Positions 1 to 7,755 are shown, counted from the first letter of the stretch. The stretch: DNA of 64,000 bases from Oleiphilus messinensis (GCF_002162375.1 NZ_CP021425.1:5816501-5880500); one strand, 5' to 3'. Numbers and translations: made by a program. Notes: generated by a model from the sequence alone, not told the origin.

Positions 1-144
1 ATTCAAATTACACTCATGGTACGCATGTACAACTAAATGTAAGCTAGTAAAATAGACTATTCAGGTCAAGAATAATATATTAAGCAAAATCAGGAATTGC
101 ATAAGTGTAATCCATATTACACACCAGGTAATTTAGGGAGCATT

Positions 145-771
145 ATGATGCCAACGGAAAAAAAGAACATTTTGATACCCATATCCGAACAGAATCCGAA
201 GGTTCGTGAGCGTATCGAACAGGCGGCAATCGAAGTACTGTCACAAAAAGAATTTCATCGGGTTACGCTGTCCGAGATTGCCAATCAGGCTGGTGCGTCA
301 TTGCAAACGCTGTACAAATATTACGGCACCAAAGAAGCCATTCGCGACGCCTGTGTCCAATCCAGCCTCAGCAAGCTCGCCGTACGCATGTTTGATCACT
401 TGCAGGCAATCGAAACCTACAAAGACAAATTGAGAAAGGTATTTTGGGTGGTGCTGGAGTTCTGTGAGTCAGAACGACAAGTAACACATATGATGATTAA
501 TTCAGTCTATCCCGGAAACTGGGGCTCCGATGTTACCGACAGCCAGAAACAGCTCACCAATACATTTTTAACGGTTTTAAGGGAAGGCCGGGAACTGGGT
601 ATATTAACGGACAAAGTCAGCGAATTGCTCTTGCTCGATTATATTTATGGTGTCTTGTTGCGCGTATGCCAAATGTACGCCGTGCGCGGTGCCCAGGAAT
701 CCATCGTGGCCCAAGCCCCGGAACTGTTCGAAATGCTCTGGCGCTCTCTGGCCAAGCACCCGGATGAATAA
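145..771 (+). CDS. TetR/AcrR family transcriptional regulator
   Basis: Predicted cytoplasmic DNA-binding repressor of about 208 residues. The N-terminal helix-turn-helix is clear: RERIEQAAIEVLSQKEF, then VTLSEIANQAGASLQTLYKYYG, the standard TetR recognition region. The C-terminal ligand-binding half is family-divergent, so the ligand cannot be named. An in-frame ATG lies further upstream at 97, but an AGGGAG ribosome-binding site at 135-140 sits just before the ATG pair at 145 and 148, so one of these is the likely start. A GNAT acetyltransferase gene follows on the same strand 23 bases later and may be co-transcribed. The operator and target genes are not visible. Confidence 0.88.
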   Translation: MMPTEKKNILIPISEQNPKVRERIEQAAIEVLSQKEFHRVTLSEIANQAGASLQTLYKYYGTKEAIRDACVQSSLSKLAVRMFDHLQAIETYKDKLRKVFWVVLEFCESERQVTHMMINSVYPGNWGSDVTDSQKQLTNTFLTVLREGRELGILTDKVSELLLLDYIYGVLLRVCQMYAVRGAQESIVAQAPELFEMLWRSLAKHPDE

Positions 772-794
772 CCCGAACAGGACTCGAATCAACA

Positions 795-1235
795 GTGAAC
801 ATCGACCTAATTGAGTACGACGATCGCTATGTAGAATCCGCCATCACAATGTGGCGCGCCAGCAAACACCATGCGCTGGGCATTGCAGATCAGCACGATT
901 TAGACAGCTACCGTTATTTTTTAACTGAAATTCTGGTACCCGATTTCACTGTGCAATTCGCACGGGAAACCTCGACCGGACAAATCATCGGTATCTTCGT
1001 ATTCAATGCCACCGAAATCAACCAACTTTACATCCACCCCGACTACCAACGCCAGAGAATCGGCAGCCAGTTTATTCAACGGGCAAAAGACCTGTGCACC
1101 ACCACACTGGAACTCAACACCTTCGAACAAAACCTGAATGCCCGACACTTCTACGAAAAACACGGTTTTGAAATTATCGGAGGAGATTCAAAGAATGAAG
1201 AAGGCTTGCCTGATTTGAGGTATCGGTGGGGGTGA
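795..1235 (+). CDS. GNAT family N-acetyltransferase
   Basis: Small 146-residue acetyl-CoA-dependent acetyltransferase, length typical of a single GNAT domain. Motif A is visible as LYIHPDYQRQRIGSQFI, which contains the Q/RxxGxG/A-type pyrophosphate-binding loop, and motif B as NARHFYEKHGFEIIG. The start is a GTG at 795 (GTGAACATCGAC). It follows the TetR gene by 23 bases, suggesting an operon. The substrate is unknown; GNAT sequences of this kind do not predict one. Confidence 0.85.
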   Translation: MNIDLIEYDDRYVESAITMWRASKHHALGIADQHDLDSYRYFLTEILVPDFTVQFARETSTGQIIGIFVFNATEINQLYIHPDYQRQRIGSQFIQRAKDLCTTTLELNTFEQNLNARHFYEKHGFEIIGGDSKNEEGLPDLRYRWG

Positions 1236-1288
1236 GAGAGAATGAGCTGACTTGACTCACAATGCTTATTTAATAATAAGTCGTTACA

Positions 1289-1777
1289 CTACTCAGTTAA
1301 CAGACGATTCAATCGCTCCAAGCTAGCTTCCGAATCTTCGAGTAACCGCCTAATCATCTGGCGGACGACCACTACTCAACATTTTCTCAAATACCCGGTA
1401 TGCATCGGTTTTGCTATCGTATGCTCGCTTTGTCTTTTCATCGTTCACCCAAGCAAGCACGATGATTCTGGATTCAGAGTGGTACCGGAAAAAAGGCGAT
1501 ATTGTTGAAAAAATTTAACCCTCAGCCAATGCTTATGGTCATCGCCGAGAGTTGATTCTTGTCTGTATTCCTGGAGTGTAGGATCATTCGGAATAATTTG
1601 AAACGCGAGTTTATGAATCGCCGCGAGTCGTTTAGTTACATTTTACTTGTGAAAGTTTATCGAATCTTTTGCTTTTAATACTTCGACTTTTTGAGCCAGG
1701 ACTTCATATTCATCCAGAAACAACGGATGGGCATAGATCGACCATCCGGTAATGGAGAGCGCTTTACTTTTCGACAA
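1289..1777 (-). pseudogene. yhaV: Decayed YhaV-type toxin gene
   Basis: Reading the minus strand from a TTG at 1777, three bases after the antitoxin stop, gives a conceptual YhaV-like RNase toxin. It opens with ITGWSIYAHPLFLDEYEVLA and later has HWLRVKFFQQYRLF, WVNDEKTKRAYDSKTDAY and EKMLSSGRPPDD, all closely matching the E. coli YhaV scaffold as I recall it. The frame is broken by an in-frame TAA at 1643-1645 (codon 45). A one-base loss in the A6 run at 1489-1494 is a second lesion. A further frame change near 1350 leads to a tail ending at a TAG at 1289-1291. The nonsense codon plus two frame breaks make a sequencing error an unlikely explanation. The partner antitoxin is intact. Confidence 0.85.
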
Positions 1778-1779
1778 GC

Positions 1780-2109
1780 TCAATCGTCCTCATCAGAAAG
1801 CGGATCATCTAAATCAGCATTAATATCCCCAACCAAGTCTTGAACACGCTCCACAAGCTCGGCACTTACTGCCTTAATATTCTGCGGATTTTTCTGAATA
1901 TCATCAGCGATAAACTGGAGGAAAGCATCTAACACAGGATCATCTTGATTTAAATCCGCACGAGAAAGAATCACATTACCATCCTGTTGAATGGTGTATC
2001 GGATCTTATCGCGCTTGTTCAATCCCAACGCCTTTCGCACCGGATCAGGTACAGTCGTTTGATAACGATCCGTCAGAGTAGACTCGCTCACAAACAAAGA
2101 ATCAGCCAT
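1780..2109 (-). CDS. prlF: PrlF/SohA-family antitoxin (AbrB-like fold)
   Basis: Antitoxin of the PrlF-YhaV type II system, about 109 residues. In known systems PrlF binds and neutralises the YhaV ribonuclease and represses the operon through an AbrB/SpoVT swapped-hairpin domain. The N-terminal part contains the expected LTDRYQTTVPDPVRKALGL and then RDKIRYTIQQDGNVIL. The C-terminus is acidic, as in toxin-binding tails. I chose the ATG at 2109 because a GGAG site precedes it by about eight bases; an upstream in-frame codon at 2157 lacks one. The adjoining toxin gene is disrupted, so this is an orphan antitoxin. Confidence 0.87.
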   Translation of the reverse strand: MADSLFVSESTLTDRYQTTVPDPVRKALGLNKRDKIRYTIQQDGNVILSRADLNQDDPVLDAFLQFIADDIQKNPQNIKAVSAELVERVQDLVGDINADLDDPLSDEDD

Positions 2110-2315
2110 GATACATCTCCGGCAAATGGACACAAAACCAAAGTAATGCACTTGCATTACCTTGTCAATAATTCAACATTATCCCTCACTCGCTAAGGGA
2201 GATATAATTATCTAAAAAATATTGCTGCTTGAAATGGGGGGATTACAAACACTCTTCACGCCCTCGCCAACGAATTCTTGTCAGATCCATCTTTGCTTCA
2301 TTAATTAGCCTATGC

Positions 2316-2545
2316 TGACGTGGTCAACCAAATCTGACCAACCCAGTTAAGCTGCTTTCGAAATCTTTTTCATATTGGATTCAAATTGATTTGGGCTTTG
2401 ATAATCCAAGTAGGAATGTAGCCGACTGCTGTTGTAAAACATCGCGATGTAATTTAATACGTCCTGCTGTGCTTCATACCTTGTCTGAGAGCTCCTACAG
2501 TGGACTCGCTCCTGCTTTAAACTTCCGAAGAAACTCTCTTAAACA
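2316..2545 (-). pseudogene. IS3-family transposase 3' remnant
   Basis: The minus strand encodes the last part of an IS3-type OrfB. It shows ESFFGSLKQERV, QTRYEAQQDVLNYIAMFYN and [20 protein letters not shown], ending at a TAA at 2347-2349. The matching region of the intact element at 19906-21168 reads [12 protein letters not shown] and [18 protein letters not shown]. The terminus TGACGTGGTCAACC at 2316 corresponds to the inverted-repeat end of the intact copy. One conserved Val codon before ESFFG has become a stop. Only about 230 bases remain, so this is a dead relic of a related but not identical element. The left limit near 2545 is approximate. Confidence 0.82.
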
Positions 2546-2658
2546 ACCAAAGATTAGGGCTCTTGGTTGATCTCGAGCCCTGCCAAGCAAAAGGCTTTCA
2601 CCTCCAATCCCCTACCAGTTTAGCTCGGCAATTAGGTGTCTAGATTATCGGAAATTTT

Positions 2659-3435
2659 CTAGATTTGATTTGATTTGATTTGATTTGATTTGATTTGATT
2701 TGATTTGATTTGATTTGATTTGATTTGATTTGATTTGATTTGATTTGAATTATGCACTTGAAATACCTTATCGTTCACCAATTTTGCCCGGTTGCCTCGC
2801 CCACGCTGCTGTACGACAAATTGTATCGAATCCCTAAGCCGGACCTTATCACCCTCGTAGTCTCGGCCAATGCAAAAGCTTTCTGAAAATCCACTAATTG
2901 ATTCCCCGAGTGTATCCACAATTATTTCTAGATCGGCGTAATCCTCTTCGTCTAGTCTCAACATATTGGTTAAAATCGCGCAATCAATGAACGTTCCTTC
3001 TAACCAGCTTGATTCTGAGGAATAGCCCGCCATCCAGGCCATATTGGTTCCTTCTAGATATACTTGCATGGCAATTGTATTCTCTCCAACGAAACAAGAA
3101 CCTAACATCAAACCGGTAATATTGTGGTCCTTAGACTTTTCACCAACCATGAACATTAAGTCTGAAATTGGTACTGCGTTATTGATCTTCTTTTTATATC
3201 CATGAGCAGCGATGTAAACAATTGTATTTTTGAACTTCTGTTTACATAAGCATTCAAGAGCTTTTTTAAAACTATTCTTATCATAGAAGTTAGCATGATA
3301 GACTTCCGTATCACCCGCAAACTTCCCGATGCCATCGGTAAAATGTCTGACGCTAACTCGGTTTGAATCACAAGAATCGAGCTCCCATGGGGCCTCTAAA
3401 ACAAGTATTGCACGATTAGAACTATGATTTCTCAA
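2659..3435 (-). CDS. Caspase-like (His-Cys dyad) protein with repeat tail
   Basis: A 258-residue protein I do not recognise as a named gene. Residues 71-80 read TIVYIAAHGY and residues 109-117 read LMLGSCFVG. A hydrophobic strand ending in HG followed about 36 residues later by a strand ending in GSC is the arrangement of the catalytic dyad (His78, Cys114) in caspase/CHAT-like peptidases. WMAGYSSESSW (134-144) would fit the substrate-pocket strand. There is no signal peptide or membrane segment. From about residue 229 the tail is a repeated NQIKS pentapeptide encoded by a pentanucleotide repeat. The likely start is a TTG at 3435, with GAGG seven bases upstream. Peptidase function is an inference from motifs only. 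Confidence 0.6.
   Translation of the reverse strand: MRNHSSNRAILVLEAPWELDSCDSNRVSVRHFTDGIGKFAGDTEVYHANFYDKNSFKKALECLCKQKFKNTIVYIAAHGYKKKINNAVPISDLMFMVGEKSKDHNITGLMLGSCFVGENTIAMQVYLEGTNMAWMAGYSSESSWLEGTFIDCAILTNMLRLDEEDYADLEIIVDTLGESISGFSESFCIGRDYEGDKVRLRDSIQFVVQQRGRGNRAKLVNDKVFQVHNSNQIKSNQIKSNQIKSNQIKSNQIKSNQI
2662..2748. repeat. (GATTT)n pentanucleotide tandem repeat, about 17.4 copies
   Basis: An uninterrupted run of 87 bases with a period of five (GATTT on the plus strand). It forms the 3' end of the caspase-like gene on the minus strand. Each 15 bases encode NQIKS. Because the unit is five bases, all three frames read the same pentapeptide in different phase. In every frame a stop follows within about nine codons of the repeat end. 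Perfect repeats of this kind are prone to slipped-strand length change. Confidence 0.97.
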
Positions 3436-3641
3436 AACATATCCTCATTGGTTAAAAGTGTCCATTACGCCAAACAATAACTATAGAGAATGCCGATAAT
3501 GCCCCAACGTTTTCAAACCTTCGCATTAATTTCACCCCTTAACAATTGACCATAATCTAACCATCTGCAAGTTATTTATCTCGTTATTTTTTACTCATCC
3601 GATCAATCGCTCTATTTCCGAGCTTATACAGCAGTCTAAAA

Positions 3642-3836
3642 CTATTCGAGCACGTACCCATATTGCCTTTCAGGCAACAAGCCCCCCCCCATAAACTTGA
3701 TACTTTCTAGATATTGCAGACCAAGCAATACCGCTGTCACTGGCCTTAAACTGTTTCTTTCCTCAAACTCAAAATTTAGCACCCCCACACTCGAAACCTT
3801 AAAAATAATCTTCTGTTTAATCTGAGTATCCTGCAA
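3642..3836 (-). CDS. Small hypothetical ORF with a C9 homopolymer
   Basis: A 64-codon frame with a TTG start at 3836 and no convincing ribosome-binding site. The product contains a plausible protein-like stretch (VSSVGVLNFEFEERNSLRP) and then a GGG block encoded by a run of nine C residues (plus strand 3682-3690). I recognise no family. The AT-rich, gene-poor surroundings and short length make a gene fragment as likely as a real small gene. A length change in the homopolymer would shift the frame for the last 15 or so codons. Confidence 0.25.
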   Translation of the reverse strand: MQDTQIKQKIIFKVSSVGVLNFEFEERNSLRPVTAVLLGLQYLESIKFMGGGLLPERQYGYVLE

Positions 3837-4050
3837 TTTCTGAACTAAATCACGCGGTGTATTAATTCACCACTCAGCAACGACGCACTCCCCCTTATCC
3901 TCGTTCTCCCCAATTTAGCCATTGATCTTAAGACCATTTTCCTATGGTTGAATCAAACGGGGCTTTAACAGTTAACAGAATACTTGACTAAACCCACTAA
4001 TACACAGTAGTTTATACAGCATTATTTTCTCACGGATGACGGTGATGATT

Positions 4051-4143
4051 ATGGCTAAATTTCTATCGATAGGCGCTGCCGCTTTTCTGCTGGGTGTGGC
4101 CGCCTCCCCCCATCGTCGTAAAAATCAACGAGCCATCGCCTAG
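4051..4143 (+). CDS. Possible 30-residue leader peptide upstream of tnpB
   Basis: A short frame from ATG 4051 to TAG 4141-4143 encodes a hydrophobic segment (FLSIGAAAFLLGVAAS) followed by a basic tail (HRRKNQR). Its stop codon overlaps the GTG start of the tnpB-like gene at 4143 by one base (TAGTG), an arrangement that could couple translation. There is only a weak purine-rich site before the ATG. It may be the remnant of a host gene cut by the mobile element rather than part of it. Confidence 0.3.
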   Translation: MAKFLSIGAAAFLLGVAASPHRRKNQRAIA

Positions 4144-5798
4144 TGGATACGCCAACGAAAACACTCACGTTTGAAACCCGGCTTGATTTGATTCATGAGC
4201 AGGATGCGGCATTGTGTCAATATGCCGAGCTGTGGAATCAAGTAAAGTTTCGTTGGTTTGCTAACTTACAAAAGCCTAAAGCCCAGCAATTGAATCGTAC
4301 CCAGTTTATGCATGAAATGGGGATGCCGTTCAGCTATCGGGTATTTCAAGGCGTCCAGCAAAGCATTAAAGGCTTAATCCAGTCTTACCAAACCAATCGA
4401 AACAACCGACTTGTTACGCTGGACGTTAAAATCAAACAGCTGGAGAAGACGCTCAACAAGCTAAATAAGCGCTGTGATCATGTTGCAGAGAAAGGCTGCC
4501 CGCAACAGGCGAAACAACTTCGCAACAGGTTACGACAGAAGGAAGTTAAACTGCGTCGTTGGCAGCAAAAGCAGTCCGCCTTGGTGGCCGAAAAACAGGA
4601 AAATAAAACCCCCATTTGTTTCGGCGGTCGAAAGCTGCTGAAAGAGCGTCAAGCGTTAGAAACAGGTTCGGCCATTGAAGGCTGGAAACAACGCTGGCAC
4701 GAAGCACGACACCGTGAATTTCTCTTGGTGGGTTCTCATGATGAATCCTGGGGCTGTCAAAATGCCCAGCTCTCGCCCAGTGAGCAAGACGATGCTTACC
4801 AGCTAAAACTCTTGGTGCCCCATCAATTACGCGCCACGTTCGGCACGACCATTAACATTGATTGCCTGAAATTCAAGCATGGTAAGGCGGCTATTGCCCA
4901 AGCCGTCTGGCAGAATCAGGTTAAAAAACTCGATAAATCAATCAAAGGGCAACCCCTGAGTTTTCGATTTAAGCGAGACAAAAAAGGTTGGCGGTTACTC
5001 GTTAGCGTGGAAGTGGCAGGACCAACAGAGCAAGCAGAGTGGATCGATGATGATCAAGGTGTCATCGGTGTAGATGTCAACCCGGACCACTTAGCGGTCG
5101 TCGAGCTGGATCGAAACGGTAACCCACTGCAACACCGAACGTTTGACTTACCGTTACACTATAAGAATGATGCTCAACGGGCAGCCATTATTGGGGATGC
5201 CGTACGCGACCTGATGGACTTTGCCGCACAGCAAAGTAAAGCAGTGGTGATTGAAAAGCTGGATTTTCAGCAAAAGAAACGGCAATACCAAAAGCATGAT
5301 CATCCTCAGTATGCCCGCATCTTGAATGCCTTTGCTTACGGTAAGATCAAGGACTTGATTGAAACGCAAAGCATTAAACGCGGCATACACCTTTATCACG
5401 TCAATCCGGCTTATACCTCATTACTGGGGCGGATGAAGTATCGCGATCGACACGGTTTCTCAGATCACCATGCGGCCGCGTTAGTGATTGGTCGTCGGCA
5501 TTATGGCTTTAAAGAAAAGCCGCCAAAACAACTCATTGGTATTAACGCGAAGGGTACCGTTAAGACCGAGCATCCGCCTGTAAGGATGGCGCTCGGGGAT
5601 TATCAGTATTACCACAAACTTCAGCATTGGTACCGACCACTCGAAAAATCATTAGATTTTCTGAGTGGCTGGCGTCACTTTCGTCGTGTGAATCGGGTTA
5701 GTTACTCCGTCGAGGCTCGCCTTGACGGTAGACCGGGCATGAGTCCCGACTTGATTCAGGAAAGCACTCCACTGCTTTCCGCGCACCCTGCGCTGTAG
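4143..5798 (+). CDS. tnpB: TnpB-type RNA-guided endonuclease, zinc-finger-less variant
   Basis: A 551-residue relative of the IS200/IS605 TnpB nucleases, which use an omega RNA to cut DNA at the donor site. RuvC motifs are present in order: IGVDVNPDHLAVVELD (Asp311), AVVIEKLDF (Glu371) and FSDHHAAALVIGRR (Asp441), so the three acidic residues are kept. The region between RuvC II and III, where ordinary TnpB has a CxxC...CxxC zinc ribbon, instead reads HVNPAYTSLLGRMKYRDRHG with no cysteine. Residues 92-150 are a basic predicted coiled coil. It is longer than the usual 350-450 residues. No TnpA transposase lies next to it, so it is an orphan or immobile copy. The start is GTG 4143, overlapping a short upstream frame. 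Confidence 0.85.
   Translation: MDTPTKTLTFETRLDLIHEQDAALCQYAELWNQVKFRWFANLQKPKAQQLNRTQFMHEMGMPFSYRVFQGVQQSIKGLIQSYQTNRNNRLVTLDVKIKQLEKTLNKLNKRCDHVAEKGCPQQAKQLRNRLRQKEVKLRRWQQKQSALVAEKQENKTPICFGGRKLLKERQALETGSAIEGWKQRWHEARHREFLLVGSHDESWGCQNAQLSPSEQDDAYQLKLLVPHQLRATFGTTINIDCLKFKHGKAAIAQAVWQNQVKKLDKSIKGQPLSFRFKRDKKGWRLLVSVEVAGPTEQAEWIDDDQGVIGVDVNPDHLAVVELDRNGNPLQHRTFDLPLHYKNDAQRAAIIGDAVRDLMDFAAQQSKAVVIEKLDFQQKKRQYQKHDHPQYARILNAFAYGKIKDLIETQSIKRGIHLYHVNPAYTSLLGRMKYRDRHGFSDHHAAALVIGRRHYGFKEKPPKQLIGINAKGTVKTEHPPVRMALGDYQYYHKLQHWYRPLEKSLDFLSGWRHFRRVNRVSYSVEARLDGRPGMSPDLIQESTPLLSAHPAL
5734..5793 (+). ncRNA. Candidate omega RNA scaffold / element right end (hairpin series)
   Basis: Three hairpins are packed into the last 70 bases of the tnpB-like frame. 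The first is CGGG at 5734-5737 with CCCG at 5745-5748. The second is GGAAAGCA at 5759-5766 with TGCTTTCC at 5773-5780 (eight pairs, six-base loop). The third is GCGCA at 5781-5785 with TGCGC at 5789-5793. In TnpB systems the omega RNA overlaps the 3' end of the gene and runs to the right end of the element, the guide being the flanking DNA. The exact element end after about 5800 cannot be fixed by eye. Confidence 0.5.
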
Positions 5799-5817
5799 GG
5801 ATAAGCTCGTTTAAACC

Positions 5818-6336
5818 TTGAGTAGGTTTAAGCAGGTTTATGTAAACGGTGAGACTTATTCGCGCTGTTGCCGACTTGCATCAGCGCTGTCCATGGCCGG
5901 TATCGTAAAAGGCGATACGGTTGCGGCGATGTTGCCGAATATTCCGGCGATGGTGGAGGCTCATTTTGGTGTACCGATGTGCGGGGCTGTGTTGAACACG
6001 TTGAATACCCGTCTTGATCCCGATGCCATTGCCTATATGCTCGAGTTCGCGGAGGCCAAGGCGATACTGGTGGACCGGGAGTTTTCGGAAACGCTTCAGG
6101 CAGCACTTGATAAAGTTACAATCAAGCCTCTTGTCATTAATGTTGAGGATGAGGAGTACGACGGCCCAGGATTCGAGATTGGTGAGGTTCGGTATAAATC
6201 ATTTATTACGGATGGCAATCCTGACTACGACTGGCAGTTGCACGATGACAAGTGGGACGCTATTTGTCTGAATTACACCTACGGTACGACGGGGAAAATA
6301 CAGAAATTCGCACTCCGGCAACAAGCTCAGGCCTAG
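5818..6336 (+). pseudogene. Internal fragment of an acyl-CoA ligase gene
   Basis: The frame matches the interior of AMP-forming fatty acyl-CoA or methylmercaptopropionyl-CoA ligases. It shows YSRCCRLASALSMAGIVKGD, VAAMLPNIPAMVEAHFGVPM, VLNTLNTRLDPDAIAYML and DAICLNYTYGTTGK, the last being the ATP-binding TSGTTG(N/x)PKG motif. Family members are about 540 residues. This frame lacks the first 40 or so residues, replaced by the tnpB element end. It is cut off right after the P-loop (sequence changes to IQKFALRQQAQA and stops), losing two thirds of the protein. No activity is possible. Confidence 0.85.
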
Positions 6337-6376
6337 GGCGATTGAAATTTTGAAAAGGGGAACGTACCAGAGGGTT

Positions 6377-6409
6377 CACCAGACATCCGATCCTTCGGAC
6401 TGTCTGGTG
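6377..6409. terminator. Strong hairpin between the ligase fragment and the hydrolase gene
   Basis: CACCAGACA at 6377-6385 pairs with TGTCTGGTG at 6401-6409, extended by an inner TCCG/CGGA stem. It lies between converging frames. There is no clear T tract, so termination is only a plausible role. Confidence 0.45.
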
Positions 6410-6428
6410 AGATGGGAGACGGTACTAA

Positions 6429-7313
6429 TCAGGCAGCCGCAGTATTGGTGCCTTTTACCTTGGACTTAACTTTATTACGAACGCGTTTCCAAGGGTTGGA
6501 GAATTCTTCAATACCTTCCAGGAAGTGGCTGTTGTCATGATCCCAAGGATGGAAGCCAGGCTTGAAGTAGCTGAACCATGGCAGAACCATTTTGCGCAGG
6601 AAGCCCACTTCACCAAAACCAATGCGCCAGAACTCTTTCCAGCCTTTAAGATCAGTCAGTTTCTTCTCATCCCGCATGAAACCGATGTAATGAGGAATAA
6701 CCATCGCCCAGAATATGGTTGTAGCCAACAGCAAAGCACTGGTTCGCTCTGCATAAGCAACCGGGCCAGTGCCTGCAACGGCTTCGTACACATCAAACGG
6801 AACACCTTTGTGTTCGGTTTCTTCCAGAGCATGCCATTTCCACAGTGCAGAAAAGTGTTCTTCTGCTTTCTCAACCATGAATGGCTCGTTAAGCAGGCCA
6901 TCGGCCATAATAGCGGTTAAATGCTCCAGTGCAATTGTCACGGCCAGACTGGACGAATGTGGAAAATACTTGAAAACCATGTTCAGCAATGATGTAACGC
7001 GTTGCTCAAAACGCTCCGCTGCCGGTACACGCTTGAACATCAGGTTATTGTAATCATCATGCTCTCGACCATGCATTACTTCCTGGCCGATAAAAGCAGT
7101 TGCTGCTTTTCTCAATTCTGGATCATCAATCTTATCACGGTAATGACGCACGGTATCGATGAAGAAACGCTCTCCCACAGGGATAACCAAAGACATTGTA
7201 TTCATCAAGTGAGTAAAATGTACTCCACCATTCAACCAATCGTGGATACGACCTTCAGGCAGGTTAAACTTCATATCACGACGAATTGGCAATACTTGTT
7301 TCTTTTGCGCCAT
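6429..7313 (-). CDS. Predicted metal-dependent hydrolase (PF10118 family)
   Basis: A 294-residue protein of the COG3687 'predicted metal-dependent hydrolase' family, a helical protein with conserved Glu/His metal ligands. Candidate ligand motifs are GQEVMHGREH, ALEHLTA and WHALEETEHKG, resembling a ferritin-like di-metal site. A hydrophobic stretch LLLATTIFWAMVIPHYIGF near residue 200 may be membrane-associated. The ATG at 7313 has an AGGAG site seven to eight bases upstream. The gene stands alone. Its substrate is unknown in the family; it is common in lipid- and hydrocarbon-degrading bacteria. Confidence 0.82.
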   Translation of the reverse strand: MAQKKQVLPIRRDMKFNLPEGRIHDWLNGGVHFTHLMNTMSLVIPVGERFFIDTVRHYRDKIDDPELRKAATAFIGQEVMHGREHDDYNNLMFKRVPAAERFEQRVTSLLNMVFKYFPHSSSLAVTIALEHLTAIMADGLLNEPFMVEKAEEHFSALWKWHALEETEHKGVPFDVYEAVAGTGPVAYAERTSALLLATTIFWAMVIPHYIGFMRDEKKLTDLKGWKEFWRIGFGEVGFLRKMVLPWFSYFKPGFHPWDHDNSHFLEGIEEFSNPWKRVRNKVKSKVKGTNTAAA

Positions 7314-7755
7314 TACGAACTCCTAAACTGAATTATTATTCATGGAACAGGCCGCAATGTGCCATCAATCAATGTAATAGTCAAGACGAATTAGCAAATC
7401 AATAATGTATTTAACATTGTTCAACAATTGCACACACTTGGTTCACAATAAGGACCTGAAACAAATCACAGAACAATTTTTGTCAGTAAAACAGACACTT
7501 TTGTCAGAACGCCTACACGTTTCAGGTGGCTTTTATGCAGGCTTAAAGCACTGAATTCGGGGTTTGAGCAGGCGGGCCCGGATACAGCGGCCGGGTATTA
7601 TCATAGCCAGAGCATCAACCGGTTAGACTGTCAGTCTGGAGTGATTGCGTACGTTAATGGGGGCACAGGAACAAACTTGAGTTCCTTGGCCAGAACATGC
7701 TGTAATGCCCAACCACCGTTTTTAACAATTCGATTGAACCGCAGAGATTGAAATT
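7314..7755. promoter_or_regulatory. 442-base divergent intergenic region with operator-like repeats
   Basis: No gene is visible here. It lies between the minus-strand hydrolase gene and the plus-strand amidase gene, so it should hold both promoters. Two regulatory-looking elements stand out. A perfect palindrome, ATTGTT-C-AACAAT, lies at 7416-7428. Two direct copies of TTTTGTCAG lie at 7478-7486 and 7499-7507, exactly 21 bases apart (two helical turns). The binding proteins cannot be named. Confidence 0.45.

Noticed and set aside
2662-2748. The pentanucleotide tract considered as a CRISPR or integrative repeat array
   Set aside because: The repeats are contiguous with no spacers and a 5-base period, so it is a simple tandem repeat.
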